In this document: positions 35,383 through 43,009 of the stretch, piece after piece
Layout: every line of letters starts with the position of its first letter
Numbering within the stretch: the stretch's first letter is position 1
Source: GCA-2794515 sp034436155
GTDB lineage: Bacteria > Chloroflexota > Anaerolineae > Aggregatilineales > Phototrophicaceae
Direction: 5' to 3'
Assembly (NCBI GenBank): GCA_034436155.1
Contig: DAOTVP010000072.1
Location: 33,566 to 97,565 of the forward strand
Length of the DNA stretch: 64,000 nt
The notes under the pieces: generated by a model
Told to the model about the DNA's origin: nothing
Seen by the model: the letters and a program-made list of their open reading frames with translations, nothing else
Databases searched by the model: none
Translations under genes and position numbers: made by a program

Positions 35383-36385
35383 TGTACAAGGATTAATCAA
35401 ACAATATGGCGCGTTGACCGCCGTAGATGATGTATCGTTTGAATTGGCGAGTGGTGAGATTTTAGCCCTATTGGGCGCGAGTGGATGCGGAAAAACCACC
35501 ACCTTACGCTTGATAGCGGGTTTAGAAACGCCCGATAATGGCGAAATTTGGCTCGGTGAACGGCGTGTATCGGGCGCGGGCGATTGGATTCAGCCCGAAA
35601 ATCGGCGCGTTGGCATGGTGTTTCAGGATTATGCCTTATTCCCGCATTTGAATGTGTCTGCCAATATCGCCTTCGGTCTCAAACAATATCGGGGCGATAA
35701 ACAAGCCCGTATCAGCGAGATGTTGCGCGTGGTCGGGTTAGAGGGTCTGGAAAAACGGATGCCTCATCAACTGTCTGGCGGGCAACAACAACGGGTGGCA
35801 TTAGCCCGTGCGCTCGCGCCACAACCGAGTATTTTGTTGCTCGATGAGCCATTTTCTAACCTCGATGCGGCGTTACGCGCCCAAGTGCGGGCAGAAGTGC
35901 GGGCAATTTTGCGCCAAGCTAATGTCACCAGCATTTTTGTCACGCATGACCAAGAAGAAGCCCTCAGCCTTGCCGATAAAGTGGCGATGATGCGCGAAGG
36001 GCGTATTTTGCAATTCGGCACACCGCACGAAATTTATAACCACCCCGCAACCCGTGATGTGGCGGGATTTGTAGGAGAAGCCAATTTTATCTCCGCTACC
36101 GCACACGGTATGACCGCAAAATCGGCATTGGGCGAAATCGCGCTCATGCACGAGGCGCACGGTGCTGTTTCGTTGCTCATCCGCCCAGAGGCGATTTCTA
36201 TTACGCCAGATGGTGTATCGGCACGGGTGGTATGGTCAGAATTTTATGGACACAATCAACGACTTGGCGTGATGTTATCGGACGGCACGCAATTGATTAT
36301 CCGCACCGATGCCCATACCGTATATACGATAGATACAAAAATTGGCGTGTGTGTGCGCCGTGCGGTGGTGGCTTATCCAAGCTAG
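35363..36385 (+). CDS. Iron-type ABC transporter ATP-binding protein (FbpC-like)
   Basis: About 340 residues. Walker A GASGCGKTT, Q-loop DYALFPH, signature LSGGQQQRVALARALA, Walker B ILLLDEPFSNLD and switch His in FVTHDQEEA. A C-terminal TOBE-like regulatory region follows (about residues 245-340). The start is ATG 35363 or GTG 35366, inside the permease 3' end. It powers the importer encoded upstream. Its TAG stop overlaps the convergent dehydrogenase stop in a CTAG palindrome. Confidence 0.94.
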   Translation: MVQSALSVQGLIKQYGALTAVDDVSFELASGEILALLGASGCGKTTTLRLIAGLETPDNGEIWLGERRVSGAGDWIQPENRRVGMVFQDYALFPHLNVSANIAFGLKQYRGDKQARISEMLRVVGLEGLEKRMPHQLSGGQQQRVALARALAPQPSILLLDEPFSNLDAALRAQVRAEVRAILRQANVTSIFVTHDQEEALSLADKVAMMREGRILQFGTPHEIYNHPATRDVAGFVGEANFISATAHGMTAKSALGEIALMHEAHGAVSLLIRPEAISITPDGVSARVVWSEFYGHNQRLGVMLSDGTQLIIRTDAHTVYTIDTKIGVCVRRAVVAYPS

Positions 36386-37386
36386 TTATTCACCAACACC
36401 ATTCGATACCGCGCTTTATTCTGGCGCACTTTTTCGATTGCCTCGTTAACCTTGCTCATCGGCATGGTTTCGGTTTGCGCTACCACACCATGACGGGCAG
36501 AAAATTCGAGCATGTTCATCATCGTAGCACGACTGCCGATAGACCCACCGCGTACCGATTTTTGCCCACTGATGAGCATCCCTGCGGGTATCATCATATC
36601 ATCGGGAATTGCGCCCACGATGCACAATTGCCCATTTGGACGCAACAAGCGCAAATACGTCCGCCAATCTAAATTCACATTCACCGTACACAAAATAAAA
36701 TCCAACGAATTCCGCGCCGATTTGAGTTGGTCTGCGTCTTTGCTGTTGATAAAGCGCGTTGCGCCGAATGATTTTGCTTCTGCTTCTTTATCGGGCGAGG
36801 TCGAAAATGCCGTCACTTCGCACCCCATTTTGTGCGCGAATTGGATGCCCAAATGCCCCAATCCGCCGATGCCAATCACGCCCACACGGTCAGATGAACG
36901 CACACCGAAGGTCGCTAGGGGCGAATAAACCGTGATGCCCGCACACAACAACGGCGCGGCATTTTCTGAGGTCAATTTTTCGGGGATGGGGAAGGCGTAT
37001 CGGCTATCGGTGCGGATAAAATCGGCGAAGCCACCGAAACGATCTTGACAGGTGGCGACCATATTTCGGCAGACATTCGTCTCGCCACGCACACACCATT
37101 CGCACGTCATACAACTGCCCGATTGCCACCCCACACCGACTCGTTGCCCAACCTGTAGGTGTGTGACCAATGACCCGCGTTGGGTGACTGTGCCGATGAT
37201 TTCATGCCCCGCTACATAAGGGAAATTTGCCCCCCAATCGCCATCGAGGATATGAATATCGCTATGACAGATGCCACAATGCGAAATTTGAATTTCGACA
37301 TCGTGTTCACCGAGTTCGGGTGGGTCGTAGGTGAAGGCTTCGAGCGGATGATGCGGTTGATGACCGGCATACGCATGATAGGGCAT
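36382..37386 (-). CDS. Zinc-dependent alcohol dehydrogenase (cinnamyl-alcohol dehydrogenase type)
   Basis: 334 residues. Catalytic zinc ligands are in SHCGICHSDIH and AGHEIIG. Structural zinc cysteines are in SCMTCEWCVRGETNVC. The Rossmann motif is GVIGIGGLGHLGIQFA; the following strand ends AFSTSPDKE, with Ser where NADP-dependent CADs also have Ser, so NADPH is likely. These YahK/CAD-like enzymes reduce a wide range of aldehydes. AGGAG lies before the ATG. Not linked by function to neighbours. Confidence 0.93.
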   Translation of the reverse strand: MPYHAYAGHQPHHPLEAFTYDPPELGEHDVEIQISHCGICHSDIHILDGDWGANFPYVAGHEIIGTVTQRGSLVTHLQVGQRVGVGWQSGSCMTCEWCVRGETNVCRNMVATCQDRFGGFADFIRTDSRYAFPIPEKLTSENAAPLLCAGITVYSPLATFGVRSSDRVGVIGIGGLGHLGIQFAHKMGCEVTAFSTSPDKEAEAKSFGATRFINSKDADQLKSARNSLDFILCTVNVNLDWRTYLRLLRPNGQLCIVGAIPDDMMIPAGMLISGQKSVRGGSIGSRATMMNMLEFSARHGVVAQTETMPMSKVNEAIEKVRQNKARYRMVLVNN

Positions 37387-37404
37387 GATTTTTTCTCCTG
37401 ATAC

Positions 37405-38361
37405 TTAATGATTTTCCCATGTCATATGAATCACTGTCCGTTTGGGCAAAAAGTGATAATGGCTTAACCATGTATTGGTTTGTGTGTCATCGGCGGGATG
37501 TTCGAGCATGATCGAATTGTTGCCGAAGCGCCGAATAATCGTCTGGAGCAGGGCTTGGGTGTTTTGGGCATGATTTTCATCCGAGATGAGCAGGGTGAGT
37601 TTATTGGCGCTGGTCAGGCTGGTCTCTATCCACACAGAGGCGAGCAGGCGCTGGTCATCATCGGAACGGATAATCAATTTTTCGGTGGCGCGAAAACTGA
37701 GCCAATCCAGCCATGTCCCCCACCATGTGCGCTTAAACAAGTTGGGATGTAACGGGCGCAACCAGCCTAAGCCACCATTGGCGCGGAGATGTTGTGCCAG
37801 TTGCCATTCAGCGTGCCAATCGGAACGGCGCGGATGGCGGATATATACCCCTTCAATCCGTGTCGCATCGGGCAGGCGCGTAGATGGGTTTCGTTTCCAG
37901 TTGATCCATGTGCGTTCTTGCCGAAATCCGAGCGATTCGTATAAGTGGATAGCGATGTGGTTATCGGCATCCACTTGTAAAATTGCCCGTTTGCCTTCTT
38001 TTTGTTGGATGAGTTCCATGCTGGCTCGCATGAGTTGTTTGGCGATGCCCCGCCCCTGAAAATCGGGATGCACGCCGACATTGGCGACGATCCATGTTTT
38101 ACCGAGCGATGACGGATAATTGGCGGGGTAAATCGAGACATTGCCGACCAGTCTATCGCCCACCATCCATATAAAGCCCAAATGAACACCTGCCGTCACA
38201 TCGTTGAGGTGTGCGAGCATCCGCAAACCCGCCCCAAAACGACTCATGGCTCGCATTTCGCGCAAGGCGGCACGTCCGCTATTATCCATCGTACTGGAAA
38301 AGACCAATTCGATTAAATCCGCGAGTTGCGCCAAATCGGTTTGCAGATTGATTCGGCGCAT
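37405..38361 (-). CDS. GNAT-family N-acetyltransferase
   Basis: 318 residues from the ATG at 38361 (AGGG upstream). The frame is open further to 38679, but that 106-residue extension is AT-rich and unlike a domain. The acetyl-CoA motif is IVANVGVHPDFQGRGIAKQLMRAS, followed by LQVDADNHIAIHLYESLGF. About 150 residues after this form a second region with weak GNAT-like strands and lack the Q/R-x-x-G-x-G motif, so one active domain is likely. The substrate is unknown. Confidence 0.82.
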   Translation of the reverse strand: MRRINLQTDLAQLADLIELVFSSTMDNSGRAALREMRAMSRFGAGLRMLAHLNDVTAGVHLGFIWMVGDRLVGNVSIYPANYPSSLGKTWIVANVGVHPDFQGRGIAKQLMRASMELIQQKEGKRAILQVDADNHIAIHLYESLGFRQERTWINWKRNPSTRLPDATRIEGVYIRHPRRSDWHAEWQLAQHLRANGGLGWLRPLHPNLFKRTWWGTWLDWLSFRATEKLIIRSDDDQRLLASVWIETSLTSANKLTLLISDENHAQNTQALLQTIIRRFGNNSIMLEHPADDTQTNTWLSHYHFLPKRTVIHMTWENH

Positions 38362-38709
38362 GTAACCCTGTGTCTGGATAGTATTGAGCGAGCCTATAGA
38401 ATTCACAAAACGACCTTTGCCTAATTCAATGTGTCTTAATTTTAATCTAAAAATAGCTGAATTCGCCATGATGTTGATAAGAAATATTGACAAAATCCCT
38501 AAATCTTGGGGAGATGTAAAGATTAAGTTCGCCATATCATAAAAATGTGGTACACTATTTTCTAGGAGAAAAGTCCCACAATTTTGTGATGATGTACTTT
38601 TTTCCTCAAGCAGTACCTTAACAGTTGAGGGAAAAGTACGGTTATACAAGTCGTCATTCGTGGTTATCCATTCTCGCATGTCATTTATTTATCATTCGGA
38701 GAATATGCT
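38362..38709. other. 348-base gap without a supported gene
   Basis: If the acetyltransferase starts at 38361 this stretch is non-coding. It is more AT-rich than neighbours. An open frame on the minus strand (to 38679) could extend the acetyltransferase but has no ribosome site and no recognisable domain. GGAG for the pilin gene lies at its right end. No promoter consensus is clear. Confidence 0.5.
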
Positions 38710-38931
38710 ATGATGCTCCAAACATTGTTGCTGTGGATACACCGTACTCTGGATGCGATAGGTGTCTTTGGCTCTGAGTCGCATTCAGGAGAAGAAGGGC
38801 AAGGGTTGGTCGAATATGCACTTATCCTTGTGTTGGTTAGCATGGCTACATTGGCGTTGTTAGTGATTTTTGGTCCCACACTTGCCAATTTATTCAGAAA
38901 CATCGTCACGACCATGCAAAATGTCAGTTAG
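38710..38931 (+). CDS. Flp/Fap-type pilin component
   Basis: 73 residues. EEGQGLVEYALIL followed by about 20 hydrophobic residues is the class III prepilin pattern: cleavage after a Gly with Glu at +5. The leader before the cleavage point is unusually long (about 30 residues) and includes a hydrophobic stretch (MLQTLLLWIH). It should be processed by a TadV-like peptidase and built into a Flp/Tad pilus. No tad genes are in the window, so assembly would depend on genes elsewhere. A strong terminator follows. Confidence 0.88.
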   Translation: MMLQTLLLWIHRTLDAIGVFGSESHSGEEGQGLVEYALILVLVSMATLALLVIFGPTLANLFRNIVTTMQNVS

Positions 38932-38957
38932 AACTTATCACTTTTCGTTCTTTTTAT

Positions 38958-38988
38958 AAAAAAGCCCTTGTTATGGGGCTTTTTTATT
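38958..38988 (+). terminator. Rho-independent terminator of the pilin gene
   Basis: AAAAAAGCCC, loop TTGTTAT, GGGGCTTTTTTATT. A GC-core stem with a T run, 27 bases after the pilin stop codon. Confidence 0.9.
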
Positions 38989-39088
38989 TATGACACCTAG
39001 CCTATTGCCCTACGCTGAGGGGATGTGTCTTGAACTTATGACGATTTTCGTTTAGAACTATACCTAATCATCATAAGGAGATGCTTTT

Positions 39089-40582
39089 ATGGGACGAGCA
39101 AATTACGGAAAAGTCGGTGGAAGACGCTCTGGTGCGGCATTTCAATGGGTCGTCATCGGGGGCGTATTAGGGTTTAGTTGCCCGACCATCATCGGCTTGA
39201 CTTTACTCATTTTGGGTGTGGTGACAATCAACCCCAACGCAACCACCACCCCAATTAGCACCAATACCCCACCTGTTATTGTGACCAGTGAGGTAGCAAT
39301 TGAGCCAACTCCTGATATTCAGGCAACGGTGAACGCGGGTGTTGCCATTGCAATCGAACAAACGCGCATTGCCCAACCGCAACCATCCCCGACGAATACG
39401 CTTACATCAATGGTTGTGTTGCCGACAGCCACTCAACAAGGGGTGCAACCGCTTCAACCTGTGACATCGGTGACAGACCAACCCTTGCCTTCGCCAACAC
39501 CATCCACTGGCGATAGTAGTGTTGGGCAACCCGTTGTGCCACAAAATAACAATCCACCTGCCACACCAACAACCCGTGTGCCAGACATTTTAGCTTCTTT
39601 GGCTTCGCCCATGGTGATTGTAGATGGCGGGACATTCAACATGGGGACAACCGCCCAAGAGGTACGCCAAGCTGTCGAAGAATGTGTCACACGCGATGGC
39701 GCTCAATGCACCGTTCAGATGGGTGAAGATTCTGTTCCACCGCATCCTGTCACCGTGAGTACCTTCCAAATCGAGACGACAGAAGTGACGAATGCCCAGT
39801 ATATCGCATTTTTGAATACATTGGGTCCGAATAGCCATCGGCGTGGATGCTTGGGGCAACCTTGCATCAACACCACTGCCGAAGATCAAAATAGCTATAT
39901 CACATTTGATAGCCAAAATTATGATATCAGCACTATCTTTAACGAGTTTCCTGTGGTTGGTGTGACATGGTATGGTGCATTGGCGTATTGCCAAGCACTA
40001 GGACGTAGATTGCCGACCGAAGCCGAATGGGAACGCGCCGCCCGCGGTCCGGGTGTGGATGGTTTTATCTATCCCTGGGGCAATACATGGGATGGTACAC
40101 TCGCCCGTACCCGTAATACAGGCGAAATTGGCGCGGTCGAAGTGCGTACCTTTGCTGGTGGGGCTAGTCCTTTTGGGTTGTTGAATATGGCGGGCAATGT
40201 CGCCGAATGGGTCAATGATTGGTACGGACCGAATTATTATAGTTTGCCAGAAGCCAGTGGCGTAAACCCACAGGGTCCTGCCGTTGGCACAGACCGCGTG
40301 GTGCGGGGTGGGTCATGGGATACGCGCCCGTTCTTTGTGCGGACGGTGCATCGTCAACATTTCCGCCCCGATGATACCAGCCTCGATAGAGGGTTTAGAT
40401 GTGCGGCAGATTATGTTCCGCCCACTTCAACAACCAATACCAATACGGGTAATGCCGTTGGATCTCCCAATATCGGACCGGTTCCGCCGACCGCACAACC
40501 CGTCATCGGACAACCGACTTTGGCGTTGCCGACCAACGCTCCCAACCCAACCCCATTACCCGTTGCACCGCCAGGTGGGTGA
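39089..40582 (+). CDS. Membrane-anchored SUMF1/FGE-fold protein without the FGE cysteines
   Basis: 497 residues. One membrane helix at about 19-46, then a Thr/Pro/Gln-rich linker (about 50-165), then a SUMF1 (formylglycine-generating-enzyme-like) domain from MVIVDGGTFNMG to DRGFRCAADY (about 173-448), then a Pro/Thr-rich tail. Hallmarks: TTEVTNAQYIAFL, RRLPTEAEWERAARG, NMAGNVAEWVNDWYG and RVVRGGSW. True FGEs have two catalytic Cys after GGSW; here the segment is DTRPFFVRTVHRQHFRP, so formylglycine formation is unlikely. It is probably a surface-exposed binding or other SUMF1-type domain. AAGGAG precedes the ATG. Confidence 0.88.
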   Translation: MGRANYGKVGGRRSGAAFQWVVIGGVLGFSCPTIIGLTLLILGVVTINPNATTTPISTNTPPVIVTSEVAIEPTPDIQATVNAGVAIAIEQTRIAQPQPSPTNTLTSMVVLPTATQQGVQPLQPVTSVTDQPLPSPTPSTGDSSVGQPVVPQNNNPPATPTTRVPDILASLASPMVIVDGGTFNMGTTAQEVRQAVEECVTRDGAQCTVQMGEDSVPPHPVTVSTFQIETTEVTNAQYIAFLNTLGPNSHRRGCLGQPCINTTAEDQNSYITFDSQNYDISTIFNEFPVVGVTWYGALAYCQALGRRLPTEAEWERAARGPGVDGFIYPWGNTWDGTLARTRNTGEIGAVEVRTFAGGASPFGLLNMAGNVAEWVNDWYGPNYYSLPEASGVNPQGPAVGTDRVVRGGSWDTRPFFVRTVHRQHFRPDDTSLDRGFRCAADYVPPTSTTNTNTGNAVGSPNIGPVPPTAQPVIGQPTLALPTNAPNPTPLPVAPPGG

Positions 40583-40606
40583 TAGAATGCGAATTTAGAC
40601 ATCATT

Positions 40607-40633
40607 AAAAAGGCGCATACGTGCGCCTTTTTT
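40607..40633. terminator. Bidirectional rho-independent terminator
   Basis: AAAAAGGCGCA, TACG, TGCGCCTTTTTT: an 11-bp perfect stem with A and T runs on both sides. It separates the SUMF1 gene and the convergent regulator gene. Confidence 0.92.
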
Positions 40634-40644
40634 GATCGTGTACG

Positions 40645-41277
40645 CTATTTTTTATCGCTACGGCTACTCGGATGCCATACCATCATCAGTTTGTAACCTT
40701 GTTTGCCCGATGTCGTGCGCTCATCTGTGTTTTGCGGGTTTTTTCCGACTTCAAATTCTTGAAATAACTCGTTTAAGCGGGTATAAAATTCTTCTGCCTG
40801 CTCTGGCGAGAGAAATACTTTGCCCTGAAACATCTTCATGCGCCGATGTGCAGGGGCGTTATCGCTCAAATCGATTACACCCGCTTTGATGCTTTCACGC
40901 AGATCGTTGAGCGTATCGCCATATAACCCCGCAAATGTGACTTCGAGATGTTCCTCAAAATCGACATTACCCGGTGCCAATAGCCCTGGCGCAATGCGAT
41001 ACACATGAGCAGAGGCGACATAATGTTTTTCGACAATCCCCGATACGATACGTGTGAATACCATCTGAATCAGGTTGTGTTTTTCGAGCAAGTTAAAATG
41101 ATAGTATAGCTTCGTGGGTGGTTTATCTATTTTTTCGGCGACATCTTTCACCGTACTCGGTGTGATGAGATATTCAATGATATTTAGGCGTAGCGGGTCT
41201 GCCAAAACTTTGAGCGTTTCGAGATCATTGATGATAAACTCGTCTGCGGGCGTGAATACTGTCGTTTCTTCTGTCAT
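40645..41277 (-). CDS. ArsR-like winged-helix transcriptional regulator
   Basis: 210 residues from the ATG at 41277; a longer frame to 41385 has no ribosome site. The winged helix is LETLKVLADPLRLNIIEYL, then TVKDVAEKIDKPPTKLYYHFNLLEKHNLI, as in ArsR/HTH_20 regulators. No metal-binding Cys motif is seen. The C-terminal 110 residues are a sensor or dimer region, including LSPEQAEEFYTRLNELFQEF, common in this HTH family. It is divergent from the E2-like gene, 195 bases away, so it may control that cassette; this is inferred from layout only. Confidence 0.86.
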   Translation of the reverse strand: MTEETTVFTPADEFIINDLETLKVLADPLRLNIIEYLITPSTVKDVAEKIDKPPTKLYYHFNLLEKHNLIQMVFTRIVSGIVEKHYVASAHVYRIAPGLLAPGNVDFEEHLEVTFAGLYGDTLNDLRESIKAGVIDLSDNAPAHRRMKMFQGKVFLSPEQAEEFYTRLNELFQEFEVGKNPQNTDERTTSGKQGYKLMMVWHPSSRSDKK

Positions 41278-41472
41278 AAATTTGATAATCCGTTTGAATT
41301 TGTTAAAATGATATAGTTGATTATAACATGTACACATAATAAATAAACTAGGTACAATTTGACCAATTGGATGAAATTCCCCCAATTGCTGGGCTTATTA
41401 CATGACAGATTTACAATTTTTAGACTAAAATAAAATCAGATAACGGTTTATAAAGTAAAGGGAAAAATCGCC
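41278..41472. other. Divergent spacer between regulator and E2-JAB-E1 cassette
   Basis: 195 bases, AT-rich, no open frame of a size and composition to encode a ubiquitin-like protein. CCAATTGGATGAAATTCCCCCAATTG includes two CCAATTG units that could be regulator sites. AAAGGGAAAAATCGCC precedes the E2 ATG. Confidence 0.4.
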
Positions 41473-41946
41473 ATGTCATCTGAATGGTGGGGAACGCGCA
41501 GTAATGTCTCTCCCAGATTACGGTTAGAAGTCGAAGCCATGCGGACAACCTTTGGCGATACCTTCAAATTGGTTGTGCCACAATCCGACCCGCTTTATTG
41601 GCAAGGATTAGTCGAGGTGAATTTGGATGGTATCGCCCAACGCGAACACCTGCTCAAAATTTTGTACCCACGCGATTATCCGAATCGCCCCGCCGAAGCG
41701 TATATCCTCAAACCCCGTATCTATAGCGAAAAACATCAATATGAGGATGGTCAGTTGTGTTTATTCAATCCTAAAGATGGCGAACAATACGGTTGGAATC
41801 CCGCCCGTTCTACGGCTGTCACCGTCACGGCGTGGGCAATCCAATGGATTTATGCGTATTATACATGGCGTAAAACGGGTGATTGGCCTGGGATTGAAGA
41901 ACGGGTAGACCCGAATACGCCCTTACCACCGCGTCGGCGTAGATAA
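41473..41946 (+). CDS. Prokaryotic E2-like (ubiquitin-conjugating-fold) protein
   Basis: 157 residues. The E2 layout is clear: N-terminal helix (SPRLRLEVEAMR), strands (YWQGLVEVNL), the YP-rich turn ILYPRDYPNRPAEAYI, then HQYEDGQLCLFNP with His88 in place of the HPN His and Cys96 as the likely catalytic Cys. WNPARSTA (the W-x-P motif) and a helix AWAIQWIYAYYTWR follow. Such E2s in bacteria carry a ubiquitin-like protein or small product as a thioester. It is the first gene of a tight cassette with JAB and E1-like genes (13-base gap, then 1-base overlap). Confidence 0.87.
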   Translation: MSSEWWGTRSNVSPRLRLEVEAMRTTFGDTFKLVVPQSDPLYWQGLVEVNLDGIAQREHLLKILYPRDYPNRPAEAYILKPRIYSEKHQYEDGQLCLFNPKDGEQYGWNPARSTAVTVTAWAIQWIYAYYTWRKTGDWPGIEERVDPNTPLPPRRRR

Positions 41947-41959
41947 CGGGGAGGCATGA

Positions 41960-43009
41960 ATGTTCTTCAAAAAAATGCTCCCCAATCGAGGGATTATCCC
42001 CAATTTGGTCATTGCCCAACGGGTCATTGATAAAATGGTCAGGGCGGCGAATCATTATGTCGAAGACGAAACAGGCGAGGCGCTTATCGGCGTGGTCGCT
42101 ACGGGTGATAACACCAACGGTGTGCCAACGATTTATGTTTTAGAGACCATTGCGCCAGATGAAAGCGCGGTGCGTGGTGAAGCTGTATTCAAACAGGGTG
42201 ATGAACGCCAAGCCGAACTCATCTGGTGGTACTATCAAAATTGGAACACCATGCGCGAAAAAAAGCGCGGTATATTTAGCACCATCAACAAAAATAACAA
42301 AAAGTGGGATGTCCCGCTCAAACATCTGGGCGATTGGCATCGGCAACCGGGCTATATGATTGCCCCTAGTGGCGGTGATTTGATGACCGCGTTGGATATG
42401 CTCGCTGATGAAGAAGCCGATTTCGATTTTCTGATTGCGCCCATCGTCACCCTAGAACATCCCGCCACGACAAGCGGTGGTGAGGGCTATGTGAATTATC
42501 TGACCGTCCAAGGCGATGGTTATGATGATTTTACGCGCATTGATTTTTGGTATATCACCGAAAAAACCAACGTCTTCGTGCCGATTATCCCCACCATTTA
42601 CCCCGATTCGCAGTTGCCCGAACTCGCGCCCCCGCCATGGCATTTGGTCAATGATGAACGCATCACCCTAGAATTGGCATCTCTCAGGGCGAACCATGTG
42701 TTCACGTCTATCATTGTGTGGGATGTCGATGAAAAACCACCGCTCGAAATTTGTTTTTTGGTGGCGCAACAAGGCGCAGATCATGTTCTGATTTTAGTGA
42801 CGCATCACGATTATCCCGCTACCAAGCCCTTGGCGTATCGTGCGCCGTTCATCAAATTAGCCGATAATGAAGTGATTTACGATATTTTTGAGCGCATGTG
42901 GCGTTCTGCCAAATTGGTGAATGACCCCGATGGTTGGGTATGGTCTGCCGATAAAACCTTAGCTGATTATTTGTTGGCTATTGAATCGAATGGCAAAAAG
43001 GATGGTTAA
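41960..43009 (+). CDS. JAB/MPN-domain protein with one altered zinc ligand and an E2/RWD-like C-terminal region
   Basis: 349 residues. The JAB domain (about 15-165) keeps Glu40 (TGEALIGV) and GDWHRQPGYMIAPSGGD with His127, Ser137 and Asp140. The second His of the JAMM H-x-H motif is Gln129, so the zinc site is changed. The C-terminal region (about 225-345) starts with RITLELASLR and contains ICFLVAQQGADHVLILVTHH followed by DYPATKPLAYRAPF. That resembles the helix-strands-YPxxP order of E2/RWD folds without a catalytic Cys. It would act as a deconjugase or a binding subunit of the conjugation cassette. GGGGAGG precedes the ATG. Confidence 0.82.
   Translation: MFFKKMLPNRGIIPNLVIAQRVIDKMVRAANHYVEDETGEALIGVVATGDNTNGVPTIYVLETIAPDESAVRGEAVFKQGDERQAELIWWYYQNWNTMREKKRGIFSTINKNNKKWDVPLKHLGDWHRQPGYMIAPSGGDLMTALDMLADEEADFDFLIAPIVTLEHPATTSGGEGYVNYLTVQGDGYDDFTRIDFWYITEKTNVFVPIIPTIYPDSQLPELAPPPWHLVNDERITLELASLRANHVFTSIIVWDVDEKPPLEICFLVAQQGADHVLILVTHHDYPATKPLAYRAPFIKLADNEVIYDIFERMWRSAKLVNDPDGWVWSADKTLADYLLAIESNGKKDG

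Noticed and set aside
38362..38679. N-terminal extension of the acetyltransferase to 38679
   Set aside because: No ribosome site, AT-rich, no domain similarity. The ATG at 38361 has AGGG upstream and matches the GNAT domain start.
39089..40582. Sulfatase-activating formylglycine-generating enzyme
   Set aside because: The two catalytic Cys after GGSW are missing and no sulfatase gene is nearby, so only the fold is claimed.
41278..41472. Possible ubiquitin-like protein gene before the E2 gene
   Set aside because: No frame of about 70-100 codons ending in Gly is present on the plus strand. The upstream frame on the minus strand is the HTH regulator.
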